From a virus: a stretch of DNA of 20,917 bases. Positions 6,695-12,585 of this stretch are shown piece after piece; the stretch's first letter is position 1, and every line of letters starts with the position of its first letter. The translations under genes and the position numbers were made by a program. The stretch covers positions 1-20,917 of the IMG/VR virus record IMGVR_UViG_3300047496_000198; one strand, 5' to 3'. Under the pieces are notes generated by a model, which did not search any database, was not told the origin of the DNA, and saw nothing but the letters and a program-made list of their open reading frames with translations.

Positions 6695-7131
6695 AGCGGA
6701 TACACCGTTTTCATGGTGGGGTAATGCTCGCCAAGCGAGAATACGATCCGAAGTCCGAGATACTCGGTCTCCCAGTCGGCAAAGCCGAGCGCTGCGTGAT
6801 CCTTCATGGCCTCACCGCCACGCTCGATGGCCTCGCGGCCGATCCGACAGAGCCACGAATACAGGCCTTCCTGATCGTCTTTCGCGGTCTGGTGCCAAAT
6901 CTTACGGCACGCAAGTGAGGCTCTATCGAGGGCGTGTCCCGACAGTTCGATGGTCGGCAGCGTCGTGCCGCGGCGTTTCAGTTCAGCTGCAGCGATGGCC
7001 TTGGCATTCGTGCGACTGCCGCCTGGCGTGTTCACGAGCCACCGCAAATAACTCACAGGCACGCGGGTCCACGGCTGGCCGGCATGCTTGCCGAAATCGA
7101 CGATCAGCCCGTGGGTGTTAATCTCAATCAA
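6691..7131 (-). CDS. DUF3820-like domain protein
   Basis: This is a 146-residue protein. Residues 8-35 (GLIVDFGKHAGQPWTRVPVSYLRWLVN) match the short DUF3820-type motif (FGK..G....+P..YL.WL), also found appended to some exonucleases. The rest (HALDRASLACRKIWHQT, GLYSWLCRIGREAIERGG) is helical and recurs in phage homologues without assigned activity. It starts at TTG 7131, overlapping the preceding TGA as TTGA, with GAGGAG 7 bases ahead. A role near DNA processing is possible but not shown. Confidence 0.75.
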   Translation of the reverse strand: MIEINTHGLIVDFGKHAGQPWTRVPVSYLRWLVNTPGGSRTNAKAIAAAELKRRGTTLPTIELSGHALDRASLACRKIWHQTAKDDQEGLYSWLCRIGREAIERGGEAMKDHAALGFADWETEYLGLRIVFSLGEHYPTMKTVYPL

Positions 7132-7430
7132 TGCGCCACTCCTCGGATTGCGCTGGCGAGCGCCGTAAGTTCGTGGCGCTCTTTGCCAATCGCCTCAGGA
7201 TCGATGCCGGCCTTTACGCAAACTTCCGCAAACGCCAGCGCCAATGCGATCCGCAGAGCTTTGCGCACTTCCATGCGCTCAATGTCCTCCAAGTCCATCC
7301 GCCGTTCTTGGTTGCGGCAATGCCGGATCCTGGCCGCAGCGTCGATCGATATCATGCGTCGGTGCTTGCCGCACATGAATTGGTCGGCAGCAATCCGTTT
7401 GCCGCACGCCGGGATGGGGCAGTAATTCAC
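7128..7430 (-). CDS. Hypothetical protein with N-terminal Cys cluster
   Basis: This is a 100-residue protein whose N-terminus (NYCPIPACGKRIAADQFMCGKHRRMI) has three Cys and a His in zinc-ribbon spacing, followed by charged helices (RIRHCRNQERRMDLEDIERMEVRKALRIALALAFAE). The same zinc-ribbon opening is common in small phage proteins. The longer open frame is out-of-frame overlap with upstream genes. The GTG at 7430 (GTGA overlap, CGAGG ahead) is the supported start. Confidence 0.7.
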   Translation of the reverse strand: MNYCPIPACGKRIAADQFMCGKHRRMISIDAAARIRHCRNQERRMDLEDIERMEVRKALRIALALAFAEVCVKAGIDPEAIGKERHELTALASAIRGVAH

Positions 7431-7576
7431 TTGAGCCTCGAAAAACAGCGCGGGCAGAGCGGCACATGCGTGCGATTCTCGTCCGTGGTGTCGGTCCATG
7501 TGCAAAGATTGCCGAACCAGCCGCACCAGCATGCGTATCTGGCGTGCTTGCCGGCGAACTCGTAAAGAAACTTCAT
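7427..7576 (-). CDS. Very small zinc-ribbon-like protein
   Basis: This 49-residue protein reads MKFLYEFAGKHARYACWCGWFG and ends CPRCFSRL. The CWC, a middle Cys (NLCTW) and the C-terminal CPRC could form one zinc site. ATG 7576 overlaps the previous stop by one base (TGATG) and is preceded by GGGAAGG. It is a complete small gene between two coupled neighbours. Function unknown. Confidence 0.6.
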   Translation of the reverse strand: MKFLYEFAGKHARYACWCGWFGNLCTWTDTTDENRTHVPLCPRCFSRLK

Positions 7577-7782
7577 CACCTTCCCGTACACGCCTTTCTC
7601 CTCCAGTATGCAAATGCCGAATCCGTGATGCCGAGCGCTGCGGCCTTCTGCCGCGGTCCCATGAGCCGTCGCTTCTCGGCCTTCCAGCGCCGATACGCTT
7701 CCTCTGCGGTCCCATGTGCCCTGACCGCCGCGACCCAGGCGAAAATCTCTTTCACCTGAGCGTCGCTTAGTTTGCGATTCAC
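7576..7782 (-). CDS. Small helical, possibly helix-turn-helix protein
   Basis: This 68-residue protein is Arg/Lys/Ala rich: LSDAQVKEIFAWVAAVRAHG, EEAYRRWKAEKRRLMG and KAAALGITDSAFAYWRRK. The last segment (AALGIT.S.F.YWRR) resembles the recognition half of a helix-turn-helix, so DNA binding is possible. It starts at GTG 7782 (GTGA overlap, CGGGAAT ahead). The family is not recognised with certainty. Confidence 0.65.
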   Translation of the reverse strand: MNRKLSDAQVKEIFAWVAAVRAHGTAEEAYRRWKAEKRRLMGPRQKAAALGITDSAFAYWRRKACTGR

Positions 7783-8045
7783 ACCAATTCCCGCTCTCGC
7801 TCTTGAGCCTCATCCGTCACGTCGGCCGGCGGCTCAATCTTTTTCAGGTCCGAGCGGATATAGCAATACTCGCGCTCCTCATCGAATTGCACACCATAGG
7901 CATGCACACCGAGCACCGCGCGAATACAAAAACAATACTTCGAGATCGTGCCGATGGCGCCGGCTTGTGGCCGCCCCGCTACTTCCGGCTTGTATTGCTT
8001 CATCACCACCATCACCGAATCGCCCGGTTTCAAATCACCGTGCAC
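7779..8045 (-). CDS. SH3-like/beta-barrel hypothetical protein
   Basis: This 88-residue protein reads GDLKPGDSVMVV, AGAIGTISKYCFC, AYGVQFDEEREYCYIRSDLKKIEPP. The pattern of a PGD.V.V strand, G..G.I turn and IRSDLKKIEP end is that of a small SH3-like barrel seen in phage proteins. The GTG at 8045 is chosen because GGAG sits exactly 7 bases ahead; the frame extends to 8078 but inside the upstream gene. It overlaps that gene by 11 bases. Function unknown. Confidence 0.65.
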   Translation of the reverse strand: MHGDLKPGDSVMVVMKQYKPEVAGRPQAGAIGTISKYCFCIRAVLGVHAYGVQFDEEREYCYIRSDLKKIEPPADVTDEAQERERELV

Positions 8046-8205
8046 CGGATTTCTCCGCGAGCGGCGGCCGCGCCACATAGTCCGCCAGCCAGCGAGCCCT
8101 GACTTGCGCGCACTCGGCGGCGCAAGGCGGACAGGACTGCACGATGCGCTCTTGCTCGACCACGCAGCCCTCGCACGCCGCGCTAATTTTGGTCTTGTGC
8201 TTCAC
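8035..8205 (-). CDS. Small Cys-rich protein
   Basis: This is a 56-residue protein with CEGC, CPPC and a further Cys (AAEC), a likely single zinc site, ending ARPPLAEKSGAR. GTG 8205 overlaps the previous stop (GTGA) and has a strong AAGGAGAT site, which excludes the longer frame that runs up to 8322. Function unknown. Confidence 0.65.
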   Translation of the reverse strand: MKHKTKISAACEGCVVEQERIVQSCPPCAAECAQVRARWLADYVARPPLAEKSGAR

Positions 8206-8369
8206 GAAATCTCCTTGAGCGCGTTTACGGTCACGCGCTGGACTTCCCTCACGTAACTCAAAAAGCTGCCTGACACAAGCATGTTGGCTAGCAGCATGTT
8301 GGCGCCGGTTAAAATATCGCACAGCGCCGCAGTGGCTATCTGCAACCGCTCGGACTCAGATTGCGCCAT
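8202..8369 (-). CDS. Small helical hypothetical protein (55 aa)
   Basis: The frame runs from ATG 8369 to TGA 8202 and encodes 55 residues beginning MAQSESERLQIATAALCDIL and ending VTVNALKEIS. It fills an otherwise gene-free gap on the coding strand. It overlaps the upstream gene by 14 bases and the downstream GTG as GTGA. It is mostly amphipathic helix with a Met/Leu-rich middle. The ribosome site is weak. Function unknown. Confidence 0.55.
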   Translation of the reverse strand: MAQSESERLQIATAALCDILTGANMLLANMLVSGSFLSYVREVQRVTVNALKEIS

Positions 8370-8499
8370 GGATAAAATCCGCGAATTTACGCGCGTCCTC
8401 GGCTAGCAGGTAGCGCACGATGGCCACCGGACGCACGCCAGGGTGAACCTCCCGCATCCGACGGTAGAGAGGCGCAAGGGTGGTCAGTGAAACGCTCAT
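8356..8499 (-). CDS. Small hypothetical protein (47 aa)
   Basis: This is a 47-residue protein from ATG 8499, beginning MSVSLTTLAPLYRRMREVHPG and ending KFADFIHGAI. The start overlaps the preceding stop (ATGA). The open frame continues upstream to 8688 but only through coding DNA of other genes in another frame. It is mostly helical, with no known motif. Confidence 0.55.
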   Translation of the reverse strand: MSVSLTTLAPLYRRMREVHPGVRPVAIVRYLLAEDARKFADFIHGAI

Positions 8500-8615
8500 T
8501 GGCCATCTCGCCGCACGAATCGCAGGAATGCTGTGACCAGCATGCACACCACGGAGAACAGGAGCCCTCCCGCGACCACCACCATAATCCATGCCTCGTA
8601 GCGGTCTTGGCTCAT
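8496..8615 (-). CDS. Tiny single-pass membrane protein (39 aa)
   Basis: ATG 8615 to TGA 8496 encodes 39 residues: MSQDRYEAW, a hydrophobic helix at about 10-30 (IMVVVAGGLLFSVVCMLV) and a basic end (RFVRRDGQ). Charge bias predicts N-out, C-in topology. It overlaps both neighbours by four bases (ATGA on each side), the typical pattern of this operon. It is too short for most gene finders but positionally well supported. Function unknown. Confidence 0.55.
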   Translation of the reverse strand: MSQDRYEAWIMVVVAGGLLFSVVCMLVTAFLRFVRRDGQ

Positions 8616-9046
8616 AGGATGGCCTCGGCAGCGCACCGCTTGATGTCTTTGAGCGCATTGGCATTCGTGTCAAAAAAATCAGGCTCACGTCCGGTGCTCG
8701 CGCGGTAAATCATGCGGCCGGCTTGATGCGAGCCATACTTCGCTTCGAGCGCCGCGCCGGCTTCACCGGCTAGCGTGATCGCCCATCCGGCGCGGCAGTG
8801 GGTAGTTTTGCATTTGTGCCATTTCGACATTTCCAGATGGCCACCGCCGACCGTGATCGCCTCCAATATGCGGCTATCCAGATTTTCCACCATTGGGACG
8901 TCAGGGTTGCGCGCTCGAAATTCGGCGGCGCGTTGTGCGGGCGTCTTGGGCGGCGGTCTATCTGCCGATTGAATCGATTCCGATCCATTCGTTTCCGGCA
9001 CATTCTTGGCGTCCGTGAGGTTGGCGTCCGCGAGGTCGGCGTTCAT
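8612..9046 (-). CDS. Conserved hypothetical protein with pentapeptide-like start
   Basis: This is a 144-residue protein. The first residues (MNADLADANLTDAKN) resemble two to three pentapeptide-repeat units (A[DN]LxX). After a Pro-rich linker comes a domain at about 50-140 with HLEMSKWHKCKTTHCRAGWA, LAGEAG..LE, AGRMIYRAS and NANALKDIKRCA. I recognise that domain from other phage and bacterial proteins, often beside pentapeptide repeats, but its role is unknown. The start at 9046 has GAGGAG 6 bases ahead; an ATG two codons earlier is too close to it. The frame to 9316 is overlap only. Confidence 0.7.
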   Translation of the reverse strand: MNADLADANLTDAKNVPETNGSESIQSADRPPPKTPAQRAAEFRARNPDVPMVENLDSRILEAITVGGGHLEMSKWHKCKTTHCRAGWAITLAGEAGAALEAKYGSHQAGRMIYRASTGREPDFFDTNANALKDIKRCAAEAIL

Positions 9047-9072
9047 GATCATCTCCTCGATGGTTTGGTGGG

Positions 9073-9282
9073 TCAATACGCGATCACGTTTGGGTAGGAC
9101 GCCAATGCGCGGCGAACCTTCGTGCGGATGCGGCGAATTTGCTTGTGCGATTGGCCGGCCGTCAGCGTGCCAAGTGCTTCCGAGAGAAAACCCGCGCGAA
9201 TCAGATTGTAGACGTGGCCCAAGCGCTGCGCCTTGGCGGTCAGATGGGGGCCAAGGGCCGCGTTGATTTGGTCGGTGGTCAT
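9073..9282 (-). CDS. Small basic hypothetical protein
   Basis: This 69-residue protein is helical and basic: MTTDQINAALGPHLTAKAQRLG, HVYNLIRAGFLSEALGTL and SHKQIRRIRTKVRRALASYP. The Arg/Lys-rich second half could contact nucleic acid. ATG 9282 has GAGGTG 5 bases ahead and overlaps the preceding stop (ATGA). Function unknown. Confidence 0.65.
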   Translation of the reverse strand: MTTDQINAALGPHLTAKAQRLGHVYNLIRAGFLSEALGTLTAGQSHKQIRRIRTKVRRALASYPNVIAY

Positions 9283-9446
9283 GGGCGCACCTCAATGCGG
9301 ATGGTATCGCCGGCATGCAGCGTCCAACGCCGATCCCAGATGATTTCGAGCACCCGATCGGTCAGGTTCTTGCCATCACCATCGAAGTTCACCGTGTCGA
9401 GCTCGCACTCGCTGGAGTTGACCAGCACCAGTCGCAATTTGTCCAT
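9279..9446 (-). CDS. First small gene of the leftward operon (55 aa)
   Basis: ATG 9446 to TGA 9279 encodes 55 residues of beta character: MDKLRLVLVNSSECELDTVNF, RVLEIIWDRRWTLHAGDTIRIEVRP. It has an AAGGATCAAGG ribosome region and is the first gene after the leftward promoter. Its place and strand pattern fit a small beta-barrel. Function unknown. Confidence 0.6.
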   Translation of the reverse strand: MDKLRLVLVNSSECELDTVNFDGDGKNLTDRVLEIIWDRRWTLHAGDTIRIEVRP

Positions 9447-9734
9447 GAGCCTTGATCCTTTCGCGGCGTCACCGCGGTTGTTGTTGACGGTGCCGAGTAT
9501 GGCCCGAAAGATGAGAAGTTGTCAACCAATGCCAAGCGATCATGAAACTATTCAGGTTTACCCCGACAGCATTGGGGCCGTCAGTTCGGTAGCCCACATT
9601 ACGCTGTAGGACTCCGCCGAGTTTGGTGTAGGATTGCTGCGGCGCCTACTTCGGACTGATCCCCGAGGGACAACGGCAATCCCACCGCGGCGCCGTCCTT
9701 CATGGGTATTTGAATTGGGAGTCGCAACAAGAAA
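9447..9734. other. Divergent control region between leftward and rightward genes
   Basis: This 288-base stretch holds no convincing gene. It contains the leftward promoter. A rightward promoter is not clear: TTGACG at 9484-9489 has only a poor -10 after it. Short inverted repeats are present, such as GTAGG/CCTAC around 9630-9650 and CACCG/CGGTG near 9470-9492, and could be operators, but none is strong. No terminator hairpin with a T run is seen. Confidence 0.5.
9496..9525 (-). promoter_or_regulatory. Leftward sigma70-type promoter for the early operon
   Basis: On the minus strand a perfect -35 TTGACA (9525-9520) is followed after 18 bases by CATACT (9501-9496), 4 of 6 to TATAAT. Transcription would start near 9489, about 43 bases before ATG 9446. 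It is the best promoter-like sequence ahead of the leftward genes, and the short overlaps downstream suggest that it may serve most of them. Confidence 0.55.
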
Positions 9735-10466
9735 ATGGCTGGTCTGCCGATGATGCCTTGGTTCCCGAGCGACTTTTTGGGCGCTACCCGCGGCTGGCCA
9801 CTGACGGCCCGCGCGATCTACCGCGAATTACTTGACGCTCAATGGGACATGGGCGTCCTACCAATTGCTACGATTTTGCTACAGCAAATCGTTGGCGCCA
9901 CACCAGAGCAATGGCAGGAGGGTTGGCCGTTCGTCGAGGCTAAGTTTCCGGCTATCGAGGGGGGTAGACGCAACCCGACCTTGGAAGAACACAGGATCAA
10001 GGCTTTGAAACTAAAAGAAAAACGGGCAGAAGTAGGCCGCAAGGGTGGCCTAGCAAAAGCTGTAGCAATTGCTAAACCAATTGCTGTACCAATTGCTCTA
10101 GCAAAGGTCTACCATCCATCTCCATCTCCATCTCCATCTGATACTTCGCAAAGCCTCGTATCAGAGATCAGGCCTACGGCCCGCGCTTCGCGCTCCCCCG
10201 CGACCTACATGCCGGAAGATTTCCAGATGACGCCGGAAAGGGAGCAATACGCACGCGACCAAAAACTGATAAATCCTGCACGGACGTTCCAGAATTTCTA
10301 CGACTACTGGATCGGTAAATCTGGTGCCCAAGGCAAACACCGCGATTGGGATCGAGCGTGGCAACGCTGGTGCAGGATTGAGGCCGATCGACAACAGCCG
10401 CTCGCTAACCGCAGCACTAAAACCAAGTTCGAGCAAATGATGGAGAAAATCGATGCGCAAACCTGA
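9735..10466 (+). CDS. DUF1376 (YdaU-like) replication initiator-type protein
   Basis: This is a 243-residue protein. Residues about 5-95 form a DUF1376 domain (MPWFPSDFLGATRGWPLTARAIYRELLDA, GGRRNP.LEEHR). A low-complexity linker (about 105-150) is built on Ala/Val/Ile/Lys and Ser-Pro repeats. The C-terminal part, about 158-215 (YMPEDFQMTPEREQYARDQ, FQNFYDYWIGKSG...WDRAWQRWCR), resembles the DNA-binding domain found in phage replication and DnaT-like proteins. Such proteins act at the phage origin ahead of helicase loading, and the next gene looks like the loader. ATG 9735 has only a distant GGGAG; Met6 or Met7 are alternatives. Repeats in the linker DNA may be the origin. Confidence 0.85.
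   Translation: MAGLPMMPWFPSDFLGATRGWPLTARAIYRELLDAQWDMGVLPIATILLQQIVGATPEQWQEGWPFVEAKFPAIEGGRRNPTLEEHRIKALKLKEKRAEVGRKGGLAKAVAIAKPIAVPIALAKVYHPSPSPSPSDTSQSLVSEIRPTARASRSPATYMPEDFQMTPEREQYARDQKLINPARTFQNFYDYWIGKSGAQGKHRDWDRAWQRWCRIEADRQQPLANRSTKTKFEQMMEKIDAQT
10054..10101 (+). repeat. Four 12-bp direct repeats, candidate origin iterons
   Basis: Units start at 10054, 10066, 10078 and 10090. The last three share CAATTGCT exactly, followed by AAAC, GTAC or CTAG; the first (CAAAAGCTGTAG) is degenerate. The second unit lies in a 10-base palindrome, AGCAATTGCT (10064-10073). A further CCAATTGCT occurs at 9861-9869 in the same gene. They sit in the linker-coding part of the replication gene, as lambda's origin iterons sit inside gene O. 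Function as an origin is inferred. Confidence 0.55.
10116..10139 (+). repeat. CCATCT hexanucleotide repeat, four perfect units
   Basis: Four exact tandem CCATCT units encode the Ser-Pro run in the linker of the replication protein. A 6-base unit keeps the reading frame when copies are gained or lost, so linker length could vary between isolates. Confidence 0.8.
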
Positions 10467-11055
10467 TCGACGCATGACACAGGTGTGGAAACGGCTCGCC
10501 CAAGCCTATGGCGCGCGCTTGGCCGATACTCACGGCACCGAGATGCCTGACTCTTGGGTCGAGGCGCTGGACGTCTTCACCGACGAACAGCTCGCCTACG
10601 GCGTGCGGCATGTGATCCGCGAGAGCGTGAACCATCCGCCAACCTTGGGGCTGCTGCTGAAGGGCTGCGCCGAGATGCCGATGGCTCAGATGGCCCGCGG
10701 CGGCCCGAGCCTGCAGGAGCAACTTTGCGCCTACGTGATGCTGACCCGCTTCCCGTCGCGCCTGGACAAAACCTTCACGCCCGACCAGTCTCGCCAAACC
10801 GCCCTGCCATGGACCTACCTGTATCGCGACTGGGTGGACCCCGAGCGGCCCAAGGGGGTGCAGCGATGCCAGGAGTGCACCGGGGTGCTGGTGCCGGCGG
10901 CCGGCGCCCTGGAAGGCTTCCGGGTGAACGTCATGGATATGCTGGCCGACACCGAAGGCCACCAACGGGCGATGCGCTCGTTCAAGCCAGGACCTCTGCC
11001 TAGGCCGCAGGCTGTGGCGCACGCATTGCAGGATGGCGAGGCGGAGGTGTTTTAG
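10453..11055 (+). CDS. Lambda P-like helicase loader / replication protein
   Basis: This is a 200-residue protein. The N-terminal half (VWKRLAQAYGARLADTHGTEMPDSWVEAL, FTDEQLAYGVRHVIRESVNHPPTLGLLLKGCAEM) follows the pattern of phage replication protein P and related loaders: W..L...YG..... then T..Q+..G+......PPTL..+...C. The middle has W.YLYRDW and the C-terminal part CQECTGVLVP. It would recruit the host replicative helicase to the origin bound by the upstream protein. ATG 10453 overlaps that gene by 14 bases with GGAG 7 bases ahead. No Walker A motif is present, so it is not an AAA+ DnaC-type loader. Confidence 0.65.
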   Translation: MRKPDRRMTQVWKRLAQAYGARLADTHGTEMPDSWVEALDVFTDEQLAYGVRHVIRESVNHPPTLGLLLKGCAEMPMAQMARGGPSLQEQLCAYVMLTRFPSRLDKTFTPDQSRQTALPWTYLYRDWVDPERPKGVQRCQECTGVLVPAAGALEGFRVNVMDMLADTEGHQRAMRSFKPGPLPRPQAVAHALQDGEAEVF

Positions 11056-11141
11056 CCATGGCAGAGTGGCGGGTAGGCGCCGATCGCCGCCCATAGACGA
11101 TCTGAGGCGGTTTTAGAAAAAACAGCGGGGATGCCGGTTTG

Positions 11142-12221
11142 TTGAATCAAATTCACGTCGGGGATACCAGGGTATTAATGCGGCGCATGATCGCGGCGGG
11201 GATCAAGGTGCAGTGCATCGTGACGTCGCCCCCTTACTGGAATTTGAGAAATTACGACGTTGCCGGCCAATACGGTCTTGAGCGCACCTGGGTCCGCCAC
11301 GTCGCGCGGATGCGCGGGGTGTTTCGCTTGGCGCGCGAACTTCTGGCCGACGATGGGGTGTTGTGGCTGAATTACGGGGACAGCTATGCGAGTTCCGGCG
11401 GCGCCGGCTGGCAGGGCAAGCACGGGCAGCGGGCGAACCGGAGGCACACGCAACGGGCGTTGAAAAGGCGCACGGCAATGACCGGCTTGAAGCCGAAAGA
11501 TTTGGTCGGCATGCCCTGGCGGATTGCGTTCGCGCTGCAGGCGGACGGCTGGTATCTCCGGCAGGACATCATCTGGTCGAAGCCGAATCCGATGCCTGAG
11601 TCGACGCGCGATCGCTGCACCAAGGCGCATGAGCACGTGTTCCTGATGTCGAAATCCGAGCGCTACTACTGGGACTTCGAGGCCATGCAGGAGGACGTCG
11701 GCGGCGGGGCGCACGCGCGGCGCGCCAAGACCCCGGACGGGTGGGACACCGGCGAAGGCGCCCACGGCAGCTTCCACAAAGCGGGGCGCGAGAAGGGGCA
11801 CTTGCCCGGCAACCGAACCCACAAGGGCGTCACGGCCTACCAGAACGGCGATGAGCGCAGCCGCACCAAGGCCGGGTTGGTGGACTACGCCTCGAAGCTG
11901 CGCCCGAAAAGCAACGCCAGCATGGATGAAGCAATCAAAGATTTGGTGAGCCGACGCAACCGCCGCGACGTCTGGACGATCGCCTCCGAACCGTTCCGCG
12001 GCGCCCACTTTGCCACGTTCCCTACGGCCCTAGTCGAGCCCTGTATCCTCGCCGGCAGCCGCCCGGGGGATGTGATCTTCGATCCGTTCATGGGCTCGGG
12101 GACGGTGGCCAGCGTCGCCATGAGCCTCGGGCGGCAGTTTCTGGGGTGTGAGATCAATTCGGCCTACGCGGCCCTATTCGAGTCCGCGCGGTCGCAGCAA
12201 AAGGGGTTGGCGCTAGGATGA
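11142..12221 (+). CDS. DNA N4-cytosine / N6-adenine methyltransferase, beta class
   Basis: This is a 359-residue protein. The catalytic motif IV, TSPPYWNLRNY (28-38), precedes the AdoMet motif I, DPFMGSGT (314-321), the order of the beta class. SPPY is commoner in N4-cytosine enzymes but does not settle the base. In between are the usual DDGVLWLNYGD, GMPWRIAFALQADGWYLRQDIIWSKPNPMPES and HEHVFLMSKS segments. Residues about 180-260 are Gly/Lys/Arg rich and likely hold target recognition. Homologues begin MNQI..GD, so I chose the second of two consecutive TTG codons (11142). It overlaps the next gene as ATGA. No partner nuclease is present. Confidence 0.9.
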   Translation: MNQIHVGDTRVLMRRMIAAGIKVQCIVTSPPYWNLRNYDVAGQYGLERTWVRHVARMRGVFRLARELLADDGVLWLNYGDSYASSGGAGWQGKHGQRANRRHTQRALKRRTAMTGLKPKDLVGMPWRIAFALQADGWYLRQDIIWSKPNPMPESTRDRCTKAHEHVFLMSKSERYYWDFEAMQEDVGGGAHARRAKTPDGWDTGEGAHGSFHKAGREKGHLPGNRTHKGVTAYQNGDERSRTKAGLVDYASKLRPKSNASMDEAIKDLVSRRNRRDVWTIASEPFRGAHFATFPTALVEPCILAGSRPGDVIFDPFMGSGTVASVAMSLGRQFLGCEINSAYAALFESARSQQKGLALG

Positions 12222-12577
12222 TAGTTCGTCGTGGAACGTCCCGCTCGAAAGCCGACCAAGCCCGCTTGGACGCCATCCACGACCTGCCGTGCGTCGCCTG
12301 CGAAATGGACCACAGCGGCTTCGCCACCCTGATGCGCACCGAGGCTCACCATCTGGTCGATCGCGGCAACCGGGCGGCTTCCGGCGGCCACCAGGCGACG
12401 ATTCCGCTGTGCGGCTGGCACCACAGGGGCGAACCGCCGCGCATGGACATGTCAGCGGCGCAGGCGGAAACGATTTATGGGCCGTCGCTCGCGCGGTCGA
12501 AGCGCGACTTCGTGAAGCGCTACGGCACCGAGCGGGAGTTGCTGGCGAAAGTTGATCGCAGATTAGCCGGCTACTAA
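12218..12577 (+). CDS. HNH-type nuclease, Ref-like (RecA-dependent)
   Basis: This 119-residue protein has CVAC (25-28), EAHHL (42-46) and IPLCGWHHRG (62-71), a zinc and beta-beta-alpha-metal arrangement. The spacing and the later GPSLARSKRDFVKRYGTERELL match small phage proteins related to P1 Ref, a nuclease that acts with RecA. Expected role: cutting DNA at recombination intermediates during phage replication. ATG 12218 overlaps the methyltransferase stop (ATGA), so the two are coupled. The gene ends 8 bases from the convergent TerL stop. Confidence 0.75.
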   Translation: MIVRRGTSRSKADQARLDAIHDLPCVACEMDHSGFATLMRTEAHHLVDRGNRAASGGHQATIPLCGWHHRGEPPRMDMSAAQAETIYGPSLARSKRDFVKRYGTERELLAKVDRRLAGY

Positions 12578-12585
12578 TCGGCAAT

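Noticed and set aside
10417-11094. Long minus-strand open frame opposite the lambda P-like gene
   Set aside because: His/Gly/Arg-rich composition typical of the antisense of GC-rich coding DNA; the plus-strand gene has motif support and coupling.
11058-11096. Twelve-codon ATG frame after the loader gene
   Set aside because: Too short and without a ribosome site to claim as a gene.
11175-12008. Minus-strand 277-codon open frame opposite the N4/N6 methyltransferase
   Set aside because: The plus strand carries TSPPYW and DPFMGSGT motifs; the antisense has no recognisable domain.
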